40,054 nucleotides of DNA from Lachnospiraceae bacterium (GTDB taxonomy: Bacteria > Bacillota > Clostridia > Lachnospirales > Lachnospiraceae), in contig JAJQEO010000039.1 in assembly GCA_021201665.1 (NCBI GenBank), positions 12,933-52,986 of the forward strand, written 5' to 3'. Below the pieces are notes generated by a model. That model did no database searches, was not told where the DNA came from, and saw only the letters and a list, made by a program, of their open reading frames with translations. Below, in pieces: positions 17,300 through 25,507 of the stretch. The position numbers and the translations under genes were made by a program. Within the stretch, counting starts at the first letter, position 1; each line of letters opens with the position of its first letter.

Positions 17300-19078
17300 A
17301 TGCAGGGAAGAACACACAACTGCGGGGAATTAAGACTTGGCGATGTCGGCAAACAGGTAAAGCTGGCCGGCTGGTTTGAGAATCTCCGCAAGGTAAGCAA
17401 AAATCTGGGATTTCTGGTCCTGAGGGATTTTTACGGGACGACACAGGTCGTCGTGGAGACAGAGGAGATCATGGAGCAGCTGTCCGGGCTGAATTATGAG
17501 TCGACGATCTCGGTCGAGGGAACAGTGCGTGAGCGCAGCAGCAAAAATGACAGGCTCCCGACCGGCGAGATCGAGGTCGTGCCGGAAAAGGTGGAGCTGC
17601 TCGGCAGATGTCGCTACAACGAGCTGCCTTTTCAGATCAACCATTCCAAAGACGCGGATGAAAATCTCCGCCTGAAATACCGCTATCTGGATCTGCGCAA
17701 TCCGGCGGTAAAGGACAAAATTATACTGAGAAGCAAAATTGTGGCGGATCTGCGCCAGAGCATGATCGCGCATGATTTCCTGGAGATTACGACGCCGATC
17801 CTGACCTGTTCCTCTCCGGAGGGTGCGCGGGATTATCTGGTGCCGTCCAGGAACCATCCGGGCAAGTTTTATGCGCTGCCGCAGGCACCCCAGCAGTTCA
17901 AGCAGCTTTTGATGGCCTCCGGTTTTGACCGCTATTTCCAGATCGCGCCATGCTTTCGCGATGAGGACGCTCGCGCGGATCGCTCTCCGGGTGAATTTTA
18001 TCAGCTGGACATGGAGATGGCGTTCGCGGATCAGGAGGATGTGTTCACCGTCCTCGAGGATGTACTCCCGCCCATCTTTTCCAGATATGGTATTTACAAG
18101 TCCGCATCCAGGCCTCCGTTCCGGCGTATCGCCTATCTGGACGCGATGGACCGCTACGGCACAGACAAGCCGGATCTGCGGATTCATCTGGAGGTGCAGG
18201 ACGCGACCGCCGCATTGGAGGACTGCGGCTTCGGGCCGTTTGCGGGACAGACGGTCAAGGCAGTCGTGGCGCATTCCTTTGCCGGCACCAGAAAGGTGAT
18301 CGACAAGCTGTGCGCGGACGCAGAGGTACAGAGCGGGCAGAAGGCGTACTGGTTCCGCCTCGATGAGCAGGGCGAGGTCGTCGGCGGGATCTCCAAGTTT
18401 GTCAAGGAGAGAAAAGACACCGTTGTGGCAGCGCTTGGCCTGAAGCCGGGTGATTTTGTGGCACTGACTGCCGGAAGTCTCAAAAACGCACAGAAGGGCG
18501 CGGGCGTGCTGCTGAAAATGATCGGCACCCGCTTCGACGGCTATATGGATAAGGAGAACTATGAATTCTGCTGGATTGTCGATTTCCCGATGTATGAGAT
18601 CGGCGAAGAGTCCGGCGAGCTGGAATTCTGCCACAACCCCTTTTCCATGCCGCAGGGCGGGCTGGCCGCTCTGGAAGAAGCCTCCAAAAGTCAGGAGAAG
18701 GCGCTGGAAATCCTGGCTTACCAGTACGACCTCGTATGCAACGGCGTAGAGCTTTCCTCCGGCGCCGTCCGGAACCATGACCCGGAGATCATGATTAAGG
18801 CATTCAACATCGTCGGCCTCGGCGAAGAGGATGTAAAAGCAAAATTCCCCGCGATGTACAACGCGTTCTGCTATGGGGCGCCGCCTCACGCGGGTATCGC
18901 GCCGGGCGTGGACCGCATGGTCATGCTGATCGCCGGAGAAGAGAGCATCCGCGAGATCATCCCCTTCCCGATGAACAAAAACGCGCAGGACGTGATGATG
19001 GGCGCGCCGGCCGAGGTGGAAGAGAAGCAGCTCCGCGACGTGCATATCCAGATCGTGAAGGATGAGAAGAAGGCATGA
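17300..19078 (+). CDS. aspS: Aspartate--tRNA ligase, bacterial type
   Basis: Class II synthetase, 592 aa, charging tRNA with aspartate in the cytoplasm. The N-terminal OB-fold anticodon domain is followed by RYLDLRNP, motif 2 in FRDEDARADRSPGEF, the large GAD insertion of bacterial AspRS (about 290-420), and motif 3 in APPHAGIAPGVDRMVM. The OB segment GWFENLRKVSKNLGF does not have the RRDHG or RRDLG motif used to sort bacterial AspRS into non-discriminating and discriminating types, so specificity cannot be read directly; with a second, non-discriminating-type AspRS in the window, tRNA(Asp) is the likely target. It ends at a strong bidirectional terminator. Confidence 0.93.
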   Translation: MQGRTHNCGELRLGDVGKQVKLAGWFENLRKVSKNLGFLVLRDFYGTTQVVVETEEIMEQLSGLNYESTISVEGTVRERSSKNDRLPTGEIEVVPEKVELLGRCRYNELPFQINHSKDADENLRLKYRYLDLRNPAVKDKIILRSKIVADLRQSMIAHDFLEITTPILTCSSPEGARDYLVPSRNHPGKFYALPQAPQQFKQLLMASGFDRYFQIAPCFRDEDARADRSPGEFYQLDMEMAFADQEDVFTVLEDVLPPIFSRYGIYKSASRPPFRRIAYLDAMDRYGTDKPDLRIHLEVQDATAALEDCGFGPFAGQTVKAVVAHSFAGTRKVIDKLCADAEVQSGQKAYWFRLDEQGEVVGGISKFVKERKDTVVAALGLKPGDFVALTAGSLKNAQKGAGVLLKMIGTRFDGYMDKENYEFCWIVDFPMYEIGEESGELEFCHNPFSMPQGGLAALEEASKSQEKALEILAYQYDLVCNGVELSSGAVRNHDPEIMIKAFNIVGLGEEDVKAKFPAMYNAFCYGAPPHAGIAPGVDRMVMLIAGEESIREIIPFPMNKNAQDVMMGAPAEVEEKQLRDVHIQIVKDEKKA

Positions 19079-19129
19079 TATATGCCATACCCGCTGTATA
19101 ATGCGGAGAGAAAGAGTAACGAAAGCGAA

Positions 19130-19159
19130 AAACCCCCGGTCAAAACAGACCGGGGGTTT
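19130..19159. terminator. Bidirectional intrinsic terminator between convergent operons
   Basis: A perfect 12-bp stem (AAACCCCCGGTC / GACCGGGGGTTT) with a 6-nt loop, A run on one side and T run on the other. It can serve aspS on the plus strand and the ZorAB-like operon on the minus strand. Confidence 0.9.
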
Positions 19160-19201
19160 CTATATCCATCGCGAAGCGGTTATTTATGGGACTGCAACCT
19201 G

Positions 19202-19269
19202 CCCTCGCCGGGTTATACTGCCCGCAAACAGGTGGGATATGCGCCTGGCAAAGCGAGGGGGCGCTTTTT
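19202..19269 (+). other. GC-rich hairpin with T tail
   Basis: CCCTCGC (19202-19208) and GCGAGGG (19253-19259) bracket a structured loop, then a TTTTT run at 19265-19269. It may be a second terminator for readthrough from aspS. It lies just beyond the ompA-like stop codon. Confidence 0.35.
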
Positions 19270-19278
19270 ATATAAAGC

Positions 19279-20349
19279 TTACGATGTCTCATCCAGGATA
19301 TCCTTCAGTTCGTTAATCATTTCCTCATCCTTCAGCCGGAATTTCACCTCTACCCGGCGGGAGGCCTCCGCGTTTTCTGTACCGTCCTCATTGTATACAG
19401 GATCCGCCCAGGAATGTCCGTTGACGGAGAGCTTTTCCTGGAGGGCTTCCATGTCCTCCGTCGAGATCGAGCTGCCCGCCAGGGAGAGCAGGTATTCCGC
19501 GACGGCGAGCGCTCGCGCCTGGGAGAGCTGCAGATTGTAATAATAGGTTCCGGAAGTGTCCGTATAGCCGTCGATCCGGATTTCCGCGAGATAGTCCACA
19601 TATTCCTCGGAGAGGAGCACGGAGCAGTAGGTAGGAAGCAGCTCGCCGAGCAGCGCACTGCCTTCTTCGGTCAGAATGTTTTCATTGTAGCCAAACAGGA
19701 CACTGGAGTCGAGGACGATGGAACCATCCGTTTCATCAATGGTGACACTTAAGTCCTGCGCGGCAAACTCCTCTTTCAATGCGGCGATCAGGTCTGCCTT
19801 GACGCCGATAATCTGCTCGATCTTTTCCTGCTGCTCGGTCAGAAGTGCTTCCTGTTCCTCGATACTGGCCTGCTGGGCGGCCAGCAGAGCTTCCTGTTCA
19901 TCCAGGCTTGCCTGCTGGGAAGCGACCAGAGCGGCCTGTTCCTCAAACTCCGACTCCTGCTCAGCCATCAGGGCTTCCTGTTCGTCGAGGCTCGCTTGCT
20001 GGGAAGCGACCAGAGCGGCCTGCTCCTCAAGCTCCGACTCCTGTTCAGCCATCAGGGCAGCCTGTACATCGAGACTTTCCTGCTGGGAAGCAAGCAGAGC
20101 GGCCTGTTCATTCAGCTCCGATTCCTGCTCAAGCAGCAAAGCTTCCTTTTCATCCAGCTCCGCCTGCAGAAGACTCTGCTCCTCGGCGTGCGCGGACTCC
20201 TCATCCAGGCGGTCCTGGTAGTTTTTCTGCGCCTGCATGAAGGAAATGCACATCACAAGCAAAAACAGCAGCAGCAGCCCGGCCATCATGTCCGAATAGG
20301 AACGCCAGACATTGTGGCGCTCATAGGTTTTCTTTCGTTTTGCACTCAT
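19279..20349 (-). CDS. MotB/ZorB-like OmpA-domain stator protein with coiled-coil repeats
   Basis: A 356-aa inner-membrane stator-type protein. A short basic N-terminus leads into one membrane helix (about 21-39) with Asp20 in YSDMMAG at the position of the proton-binding Asp of MotB/ExbD/ZorB. A coiled coil of seven 14-residue repeats (81-178) links to an OmpA-like peptidoglycan-binding domain with GYTDTSG (Asp264), SQARA (Arg279) and SRRVEVKF. It starts 6 bp after the ZorA-like gene, so the two form an operon and probably one proton-driven complex anchored to the wall. No flagellar gene is nearby. GatCAB-region genes are unrelated. Confidence 0.88.
   Translation of the reverse strand: MSAKRKKTYERHNVWRSYSDMMAGLLLLFLLVMCISFMQAQKNYQDRLDEESAHAEEQSLLQAELDEKEALLLEQESELNEQAALLASQQESLDVQAALMAEQESELEEQAALVASQQASLDEQEALMAEQESEFEEQAALVASQQASLDEQEALLAAQQASIEEQEALLTEQQEKIEQIIGVKADLIAALKEEFAAQDLSVTIDETDGSIVLDSSVLFGYNENILTEEGSALLGELLPTYCSVLLSEEYVDYLAEIRIDGYTDTSGTYYYNLQLSQARALAVAEYLLSLAGSSISTEDMEALQEKLSVNGHSWADPVYNEDGTENAEASRRVEVKFRLKDEEMINELKDILDETS
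19816..20109 (-). repeat. 42-bp coding repeat in the ZorB-like stalk
   Basis: Seven in-phase 42-bp units encode 14-residue coiled-coil repeats of the type EQAALVASQQASLD, alternating with a variant EQEALMAEQESEFE. Two-by-two alternation suggests that an 84-bp pair was the unit duplicated. Confidence 0.88.
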
Positions 20350-20355
20350 GCCGCA

Positions 20356-21972
20356 TCACCCCTTGCTTTTCCGGCGGAACAGGACAGGCTGCGCCGCGAG
20401 CTCTTCCAGGTGCGTAAGCCGATCCGTCAGCTCCTTCATAAAGGACTCATCTATGGCCGAAACAGCGGCCTCGCCTCTCATCTGCAGCACCGCGTCCAGT
20501 TTTTCGGAAAGCGCATCCAGCTCTCTGCGGATATCCGAAGAAGACTGCACCGGCCCCATCTGGGCAATTTCTTCGGAATAAGCCTGTATTCTTTCACTGT
20601 AGGTCTCCCAGACTTCAGAAAATTTCTCAATGGACTGGTACATAAAGCGGATGTATTCCTGATAAGTCGCCTTCTGCTCCTCACTGATCCGCAGAGACTC
20701 CTCCTGTGCGTGCGCGAGACTGTCGAGCATTTGTTTGTTGAGCGTGCCGGTGGTCTCGCTGCGGCTCTGAAGGTCGGCGAGCATCTGCTGCTGTTTTTTC
20801 ATGGAAGCATTCAGAAAGGCGAGGTAGTCATCCTGCGCCTGTGTAAGCTGCTTCTGGATCTGCGCGGAGGTCTGGCGGATGCCTGTGATGGAAGAATCTG
20901 TGAAATCGGTGTAGCTGGACATGGTCTTCTCTACCTGCCCCTGCAGGCTGCCCCAGGACTGCTCCAGACGATCCAGAGAACGGTCCAGGTAATCCGTATA
21001 CGACTCCTGTGCTCGCTGCAGCTGCCGGGCAGACTGTGCAACCTGAGAAAGCGAAGCATCCAGATCCGCCCGCGTTTCCCGGATGACATTCTGGCAGATG
21101 CGTGTGACGGTCTCCTCCTGGCTGGCAGTAAAGCTGTCTACGATCTGGTAAATCGCATTTGTCATCTGAGAGAAAGCAGGCGTGATGGACTGCTCAAAGC
21201 TTTTTGACATCTGCTCAACAAAAATCTTTGTCAGATCGTTGGTCAGATCCTCCTGGCTTTTTTTCTGCTCCAGCAGGCGCGAGGCAGCGTCCACCTCATG
21301 GCTGGGGCGCACATACAGATAAAACGTATCCGTAAAAAGCTCGAGATTGTTTGACATCTCAGAGAGTTCGCTGCGCAGATTGAAAGAAAATGGCAGAGAG
21401 AGCGCAAGGCCGTAGATCGATGTGACAAAGGCAACCTTGATGCCGTCGATCAGCGGCGAGACCGAGTCGGCCATCTGCTCATAGCCGGACGGGTCAAAAT
21501 TGCGCAGCCCGAGCACCAGACCGATAAAGGTGCCCAGGATGCCGAGGCTGGCCAGAATGTCCGGGATCAGCTCCAGCAGCGAACGGTGCACATGCGTCTC
21601 AATCACATCTTCATTGATAAAATCACTGATATCGCAGGAACCGTCCGGATTTTTACTGACCAGATCGCAATATTCGGCATAGCATTTATCCAGAAACGCA
21701 TTATGAAAAAGATCTTCCCGGAGAATCAGGTCCGAATCCCCGTCGGATGTGCGGATCTGCTCAGCCGTCAGAGCCAGGCTTTTGCTGATCCGGGCCAGCC
21801 GCTGCAGACAGGAGAAAAACGAAACCCCGATCGCGAGCAGCATGACGGCTAGAAACGAGAAATTGATCACCAGCGACATCGTGTCCACATCACGGCTGAT
21901 GTAGGTGATGAATACGCAGATGGCAATGGCCAGAGCTGCCGTGGCGACAGAAATGAATCTTCTGGCGTACAA
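20356..21972 (-). CDS. MotA/TolQ/ExbB-family proton channel with long cytoplasmic coiled-coil tail (ZorA-like)
   Basis: A 538-aa protein. Two membrane helices (about 5-25 and 32-54) precede the ExbB-type channel core with SLGILGTFIGLVLGL (142-156) and IKVAFVTSIYGLALSLPF (178-195), including Thr184/Ser185 at the usual pore site. Residues 210-530 are a long Gln/Glu/Ser-rich coiled coil, as in ZorA, whose tail reaches deep into the cytoplasm. The start is TTG 21972, supported by AGGGGGG six bases before it; no better ATG exists nearby. With the downstream ZorB-like gene it makes a complete channel pair. The zorC, zorD and zorE genes of Zorya defence are absent from the window. Confidence 0.87.
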   Translation of the reverse strand: MYARRFISVATAALAIAICVFITYISRDVDTMSLVINFSFLAVMLLAIGVSFFSCLQRLARISKSLALTAEQIRTSDGDSDLILREDLFHNAFLDKCYAEYCDLVSKNPDGSCDISDFINEDVIETHVHRSLLELIPDILASLGILGTFIGLVLGLRNFDPSGYEQMADSVSPLIDGIKVAFVTSIYGLALSLPFSFNLRSELSEMSNNLELFTDTFYLYVRPSHEVDAASRLLEQKKSQEDLTNDLTKIFVEQMSKSFEQSITPAFSQMTNAIYQIVDSFTASQEETVTRICQNVIRETRADLDASLSQVAQSARQLQRAQESYTDYLDRSLDRLEQSWGSLQGQVEKTMSSYTDFTDSSITGIRQTSAQIQKQLTQAQDDYLAFLNASMKKQQQMLADLQSRSETTGTLNKQMLDSLAHAQEESLRISEEQKATYQEYIRFMYQSIEKFSEVWETYSERIQAYSEEIAQMGPVQSSSDIRRELDALSEKLDAVLQMRGEAAVSAIDESFMKELTDRLTHLEELAAQPVLFRRKSKG

Positions 21973-22075
21973 AAAAATCCCCCCTATCTGATAATGAAAG
22001 TCCAGGTCCCCTTACCTTCGTGCCGGGAACATGCAGGAAAACCGCCTGCTCTGCGCCTGACACACATTTACAGTC

Positions 22076-22104
22076 AGTATAAATAAAATACGGAAAAAAG
22101 TAAA
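22076..22104 (-). promoter_or_regulatory. Promoter of the ZorAB-like operon
   Basis: On the minus strand TTTACT (22104-22099), 17-bp spacer, TATACT (22081-22076), about 100 bp before the TTG start. Confidence 0.55.
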
Positions 22105-22224
22105 GTCAGAACCGGCAACCTTAAGAAAAAATAAAGGGTTTGTTTCTGGCCTGAACCAGGATCATCTGAAATGGAATGCCAACTTCCGTGCTGAATTTTG
22201 AGGGAAAAGAAATAATGTTATGTC

Positions 22225-22253
22225 TTGCGCGGACGAATTCCTGCGTGTATAAT
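22225..22253 (+). promoter_or_regulatory. Promoter of the ACT-domain gene
   Basis: TTGCGC (22225-22230), 17-bp spacer, perfect TATAAT (22248-22253). It is divergent from the ZorAB-like promoter. Confidence 0.7.
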
Positions 22254-22342
22254 CGGAACAGACGCATAGAATGAAAAGCGATGTACTAAAAGCGGTGTAC
22301 CTTGGTGAGTATATTATACGCGAGAAAAAGGGGCAAAGGAAA

Positions 22343-22756
22343 ATGATAAAGCAGGTAGTAGCATTTGTAGAAAATCAGAAGGGGATCATGTGGCAGATGA
22401 CCGCCGCACTGCGCAAAAAAGGCATCCGCATCTGCGGGATGTCCACCGTGGACTCACCGGAGTTTGGGATTGTCCGCATGATTGTTGACCAGCCGGAGGA
22501 CGCGATCCGATGTCTCACGGAGACGGGAATTGTTGTGAAAGCGTGCGAAGTGATCGCGGTCGCGCTCTCAAAGAGCGAAGAGATGGAGGCTGTTTTACAG
22601 GTGGTTCAGGATGGCAATGTGAACCTCAATTATTTCTATTCATCCTTTGGCGGCAGCATGGATTGCCCGCTTCTGATTCTGAACGCGGCAGATATGGACG
22701 AGACGGAGGCCATGCTGCTGGGGCATGGGTTTGCGTGTCTGGATTCCATCAATTGA
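22343..22756 (+). CDS. ACT-domain protein
   Basis: A 137-aa protein that looks like two tandem ACT domains (about 1-67 and 70-137) and nothing else. The first begins IKQVVAFVENQKGIMWQMT, typical of ACT beta-alpha-beta folds that bind amino acids, with GIRICGMSTVDSPEFGIVRM following. Homologues often sit beside amino-acid or phenylacetate-CoA-ligase genes, but no such partner is here. ATG 22343 is chosen because AAAGGA precedes it; the frame is open upstream to 22271 without a ribosome site. Ligand and partner are unknown. Confidence 0.8.
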   Translation: MIKQVVAFVENQKGIMWQMTAALRKKGIRICGMSTVDSPEFGIVRMIVDQPEDAIRCLTETGIVVKACEVIAVALSKSEEMEAVLQVVQDGNVNLNYFYSSFGGSMDCPLLILNAADMDETEAMLLGHGFACLDSIN

Positions 22757-22908
22757 ACTGTAGTGGAACGGAGAGCGGTTTCCTTCTCATAATATGAATT
22801 TACGATTCTGTGTTTGAATGGTCAAATCGTGACCGGGCAGGAGCGATTCATTGAGCGGACATATCAAAAAGGATATTTTAAGGGGAAAAAGGGGAAAACA
22901 AAAGATAC

Positions 22909-24243
22909 ATGAAAAAAGAAAAAAAACTTTTTCCGCAGAGAATGAAAAAGGGGCTTGCAGTGGTTTTCTGTGGAATGCTTGCCCTGGGGGCGTGCGGATG
23001 CTCCAGAAGTGTGCTGAATTATCAGATCTCAGAAAGCATTGGCACGCTGGGCGAATATGACAACAACGAGCCGGTCGAAACACCTAAAATGCAGGCGGAG
23101 AGGGAGATCGAGGAATCTGAGGCTGCTCTGGAGGAGGCGCGCGTCCTGGTGCTGGAGGAGGCGGCCGCCCTGGCAGAGAGCTACTGCTATGAGGAGGCCA
23201 TCGCCCTCCTTGAGGAAACTGACTCTCTGGCCGGAGATTCCCGCGCCGAGGAAGCGATCGCGGAATACCAGACGGCGTATTATGCCCTGGTGGTCTACGA
23301 CGGAGATGTTCTCCATCTCAATTTTCCCAACCTGGTTGCGGATACCAGCCTTGCCTTTGACGGGGATTCTTATGCGCAGACCTACAGGCAGAATCTGATC
23401 ACACTCAGTGAATTTGAGGGGATTCTGGAACAGCTGTACGCGAATGACTATATTTTGATTGATATCCATTCCCTCGCGGAGGAGACCGACGATGGCTTTG
23501 GCGACATTACACTGACAGCGGCGACGCTTACGCTGCCGGAGGGAAAAAAGCCGCTCGTCCTTTCCGTGGAAAACCTGAATTACTCTATTGCCCGTGCCGG
23601 GGACGGCATTGCTTCAAGACTGGTGCTGGATGAGGATGGGGAGGTGGCCGCGGTTTATACGGATTCCTCAGGCGTCTCCAGGACAGGAGCCTACGACGTC
23701 GTTCCGGTGCTGGAGCAGTTTATCGAGGAGCATCCGGACTTCTCTTATCGGGGAGCGCGGGGCATCATCGGACTCTCCGGCGAAGATGGGGTTTTCGGCT
23801 ATGAGATCGAAGAGGGCAGTGACGATAATTATGCGGAAAACGCGCAGACCGTGGCACAGATTGCCGCGAAGCTCAGGGAAGACGGCTGGACCTTTGCAAC
23901 AGAGGGATACAGTTATTCCTACATGAATGACCTTACTTACGACGCACTCGTGTCGGACATCACACAGTGGGAGGATACTGTCGGCGAGCTGGTCGGAGAC
24001 TGTGACACATTGATTTATCCATATGGCTCGGAGGTAGAATATACTTCAGAAAAATCCGTCTGGCTGACCGGAGAAGGCTATCGCTATCTGGTCGGACTTT
24101 GGGCCTCAGATGACTATCTGGCCGTCACCCAGACCTATCTGCGCCAGACCAGGCGGTCGATCACCGGCTATCTGCTGGAAAATTACGCGGATTACTATAC
24201 ATCATTTTTCAATGTTTCGGAAATACTTGATGAGGCAAGATAA
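22909..24243 (+). CDS. Lipoprotein with catalytically degenerate NodB (polysaccharide deacetylase) fold
   Basis: A 444-aa secreted lipoprotein; the signal ends in the lipobox LGAC (Cys29). A Glu/Ala-rich helical segment (about 58-125) precedes a domain whose spacing follows NodB deacetylases: VLSVENLNYS (217-226) stands where the metal-binding TFDD should be, GYSYSYMNDLTYDAL (333-347) stands where HTxxH should be, and YPYG (370-373) matches the usual YPYG. The metal Asp and both His are replaced (Glu221/Asn222, Ser335, Met339). It is probably a non-catalytic glycan-binding or structural protein. A weaker ATG at 22942 is an alternative start. It lies before an SH3b lipoprotein gene with an intervening terminator. 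Confidence 0.7.
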   Translation: MKKEKKLFPQRMKKGLAVVFCGMLALGACGCSRSVLNYQISESIGTLGEYDNNEPVETPKMQAEREIEESEAALEEARVLVLEEAAALAESYCYEEAIALLEETDSLAGDSRAEEAIAEYQTAYYALVVYDGDVLHLNFPNLVADTSLAFDGDSYAQTYRQNLITLSEFEGILEQLYANDYILIDIHSLAEETDDGFGDITLTAATLTLPEGKKPLVLSVENLNYSIARAGDGIASRLVLDEDGEVAAVYTDSSGVSRTGAYDVVPVLEQFIEEHPDFSYRGARGIIGLSGEDGVFGYEIEEGSDDNYAENAQTVAQIAAKLREDGWTFATEGYSYSYMNDLTYDALVSDITQWEDTVGELVGDCDTLIYPYGSEVEYTSEKSVWLTGEGYRYLVGLWASDDYLAVTQTYLRQTRRSITGYLLENYADYYTSFFNVSEILDEAR

Positions 24244-24318
24244 GCGGATTTTACGAAAAAAATGTGATAACACTTGCCATTTTGAAAATCTGGTGGTATC
24301 ATTTTAAAACGAGTGACC

Positions 24319-24339
24319 AAAACGACAGGCATCGTTTTT
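24319..24339 (+). terminator. Intrinsic terminator after the NodB-fold lipoprotein gene
   Basis: AAAACGA (24319-24325) pairs with TCGTTTT (24332-24338) with a T-rich 3' arm. A perfect TATAAT -10 box at 24366-24371 follows for the next gene, with no clear -35. Confidence 0.6.
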
Positions 24340-24389
24340 GGATAAACAGAAGCAATCACTGAGAGTATAATTAATGGAGGGATAACTTT

Positions 24390-25208
24390 ATGATGAACAA
24401 AAGCAAAAGATGGCTGCTGGCGCTTTTGATGTGTTGCGGGATGGCACTGGCGCTGACCGGCTGCGACCAGCTGAAGAAGCCGGAGGAGACCGAGACAGAG
24501 ACGGAGACCGAAACTGAAACGGAGACGGAAACAGAGACAGAGACCGAGACAGAGACAGAAACGGAGACGGAGACGGAAACCGAGACGGAGAGTGAAACTC
24601 AGCCGCAGACCTACACGCTGGATACAACCGTGGACGAGGAAACCGCTTCTCTGACGGAGTACAGTACGATTCGCGTCATGTATGCCCTGGACGATCTGAA
24701 TGTCAGAGAGCAGCCTGGCACCTCGGATGAGTGCGAGATTTTCTACAGCTTTACGTCAGGCGATCAGATCAGCGTGGTGGGGGAGACATCCAACTGGTAT
24801 ATGGTTTCGATTGATGGCTATGAGTCCAGAGGATATGTTTATAAGGAGTATGTAGGCGAGAGCGCGGATGCGGGCACTTCCGATTCGGCCGACACGACGA
24901 GTACGGATACATCGTCTGATTCCACCGGCGCATCGTCAGAGACCGCGACAGCTGATACGAGTACGGCCAGCACGGACACGACCTCTGTTGACCTGGAATA
25001 CGGAGTGGAGAGCTATGCAGAGTCCTTTACGATCGTGGCGACCGCCGGAGCAAATATGCGCTCAGAGCCGTCACAGGACGGCGAGATCATCGGCACCATT
25101 GCTTCTGATACGCAGGTCACGGCGATCGGCTACACCGACCGCTGGTACAAGATCAGCTACAATGGGACCGTTGGCTATGTGAATAAAAACCTCTTCAGCG
25201 CGGAGTAA
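24390..25208 (+). CDS. SH3b-domain lipoprotein with Thr-Glu repeat linker
   Basis: A 272-aa lipoprotein. The signal peptide ends in LTGC (lipobox), followed directly by an alternating Thr/Glu tract (about residues 33-70), then an SH3b domain (LNVREQPGTSDECEIF ... NWYMVSIDG), a Ser/Thr/Asp linker and a second SH3b domain (ANMRSEPSQDGEIIGT ... RWYKISYNGTVGYV) at the C-terminus. Bacterial SH3b domains bind cell-wall peptide stems, so this is likely a wall-associated surface protein with an acidic spacer. GGAGGG precedes ATG 24390. It is a paralogue in design of the protein at 37282-38874. A strong terminator follows. Confidence 0.87.
   Translation: MMNKSKRWLLALLMCCGMALALTGCDQLKKPEETETETETETETETETETETETETETETETETETESETQPQTYTLDTTVDEETASLTEYSTIRVMYALDDLNVREQPGTSDECEIFYSFTSGDQISVVGETSNWYMVSIDGYESRGYVYKEYVGESADAGTSDSADTTSTDTSSDSTGASSETATADTSTASTDTTSVDLEYGVESYAESFTIVATAGANMRSEPSQDGEIIGTIASDTQVTAIGYTDRWYKISYNGTVGYVNKNLFSAE
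24486..24599 (+). repeat. 6-bp microsatellite coding (Glu-Thr)n
   Basis: About 19 copies of GARACN encode alternating Glu-Thr. The same dipeptide tract, shorter, occurs after the lipobox of the 37282 lipoprotein. Confidence 0.9.
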
Positions 25209-25222
25209 AGAAAGCAGTGTTG

Positions 25223-25255
25223 CAGCCCGTTTCGGCAGTCCGAGACGGGCTGTTT
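25223..25255 (+). terminator. Intrinsic terminator after the SH3b lipoprotein gene
   Basis: CAGCCCGTTTCGG and CCGAGACGGGCTG form a 13-bp stem with one mismatch or G-T pair and a 4-nt loop, followed by TTT. Confidence 0.85.
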
Positions 25256-25507
25256 CTTGTGGAAGGATGATAATTATTCTCCTGCCCGACTGTGATTGAC
25301 CCGGCAGTGCTGGTGTCCGGCATCCTTACGGCATAGTGGGGTGACATTGCCTCAAGGACTGTTCACGAAAAAAACATGACTCGTTCACAGGCTTAACTCA
25401 TTGGAAGAATATTCTGTTTATGCCGTGGCCTGCGGTCATTGCAAAGGCAAACGACGGATGTTGTTGTTTGCTGTAAATATACATATATACATATGAGGAG
25501 GAAGCAT

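Noticed and set aside
17330..19045. 571-codon open frame on the minus strand opposite aspS
   Set aside because: It is a shadow of GC-skewed codon use in aspS; the plus-strand frame has every AspRS motif, and the antisense frame has no recognisable domain.
19718..20221. Cys/Ser-rich frame opposite the stator repeat region
   Set aside because: It is the complement of the 42-bp repeats; the minus-strand frame has the membrane anchor and OmpA domain.
19279..21972. Complete Zorya defence system
   Set aside because: Only channel-like A and B subunits are present; no zorC, zorD or zorE within the window on either side.
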